A stretch of DNA of 14,361 nucleotides from an uncultured Porphyromonadaceae bacterium (GTDB lineage: Bacteria > Bacteroidota > Bacteroidia > Bacteroidales > Muribaculaceae), in the NCBI GenBank assembly GCA_947176615.1, contig CAMWRO010000044.1, positions 1 to 14,361 on the forward strand, read 5' to 3'. The notes below the pieces were generated by a model. The model saw only the letters and a list, made by a program, of their open reading frames with translations, did no database searches and was not told the DNA's origin. Below, in pieces: positions 14,134 to 14,361 of the stretch (position 1 is its first letter; the number at the start of each line of letters is the position of its first letter). The translations under genes and the position numbers were made by a program.

Positions 14134-14361
14134 TCAGGGCACTTCGACCTTGTCGAGGATTTCCGAGATGATTTCGTCGGTGGTTATGTTGTTGGCCTCG
14201 GCTTCATAGGTCAGGCCGATGCGGTGACGGAGTACGTCGTGACACACGGCGCGCACGTCTTCGGGGATGACGTAGCCTCGGCCGCGAAGGAATGCGTAGG
14301 CGCGGGATGCACGGGCAAGACCGATAGACGCACGGGGCGAGGCTCCGAATGCAATCATGCT
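14134..14361 (-). CDS. MoxR-family AAA+ ATPase, C-terminal fragment
   Basis: Only the last 75 residues are in the window; the gene continues past 14361, so the Walker motifs are not visible. FGASPRASIGLARASRAYAFLRGRGYVIPEDV is the conserved MoxR lid region: GASPRA is the sensor-2 motif with its arginine, and the following helix leads to the domain where bacterial MoxR proteins have PEDVRAV and HRI. The end (ITTDEIISEILDKVEVP) is a normal MoxR C-terminus. MoxR hexamers hydrolyse ATP in the cytosol and are thought to remodel or load cofactors into partner proteins, working with the VWA proteins encoded downstream. Its place at the head of the bat operon is usual. Confidence 0.92.
   Translation of the reverse strand, partial: SMIAFGASPRASIGLARASRAYAFLRGRGYVIPEDVRAVCHDVLRHRIGLTYEAEANNITTDEIISEILDKVEVP

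Overview
The window comes from the chromosome of a Bacteroidota bacterium, most likely of the order Bacteroidales and possibly the Muribaculaceae. That placement is inferred from a complete moxR/DUF58/batA-E locus in Bacteroidales order, a promoter of the Bacteroides TTTG/TAnnTTTG type, generally weak Shine-Dalgarno sequences and roughly even GC content. All fourteen protein genes lie on the minus strand, so transcription runs from high to low coordinates. No tRNA, rRNA, transposase, integrase or CRISPR array is visible.

Region 1 (14361 down to 5599) is a Bat (Bacteroides aerotolerance) locus. In transcription order it holds the 3' end of a MoxR AAA+ ATPase, a 160-bp gap with a strong hairpin, a DUF58 protein with a MIDAS motif, a single-pass membrane protein with a cytosolic helical domain, BatA and BatB (membrane von Willebrand factor A proteins), BatC (TPR protein with a long D/Q/N/K tract), a short soluble BatD-like paralogue, full-length BatD, and BatE (TPR plus SH3-like). 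From DUF58 to BatE the genes are 2-35 bp apart or overlap. Together they look like a chaperone-like machine: cytosolic MoxR and DUF58, a membrane complex of VWA proteins, and periplasmic BatD-type domains. The true substrate of Bat systems is not established. Unusual here are the extra BatD-like gene and the shared C-terminal domain of BatD and the 337-aa protein.

Region 2 (5598 to 5045) is a small independent unit. An 86-aa helix-turn-helix protein has a Bacteroides-type promoter overlapped by a perfect 8-2-8 palindrome (a candidate operator), with a terminator-like hairpin on each side.

Region 3 (5044 to 87) is a second run of close co-directional genes: a three-part universal stress protein, an FdtA-like dTDP-sugar ketoisomerase, its DegT-family aminotransferase partner, a secreted DNA/RNA non-specific endonuclease, and the tRNA-modifying GTPase MnmE, whose GTG start lies inside the end of the nuclease gene. 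An inverted repeat sits just after the mnmE stop codon.

Nothing here is a wholly unknown system that I can defend from sequence. The best candidates for new biology are the BatD duplication, the intergenic hairpins with related arms, and the palindrome-controlled small regulator.
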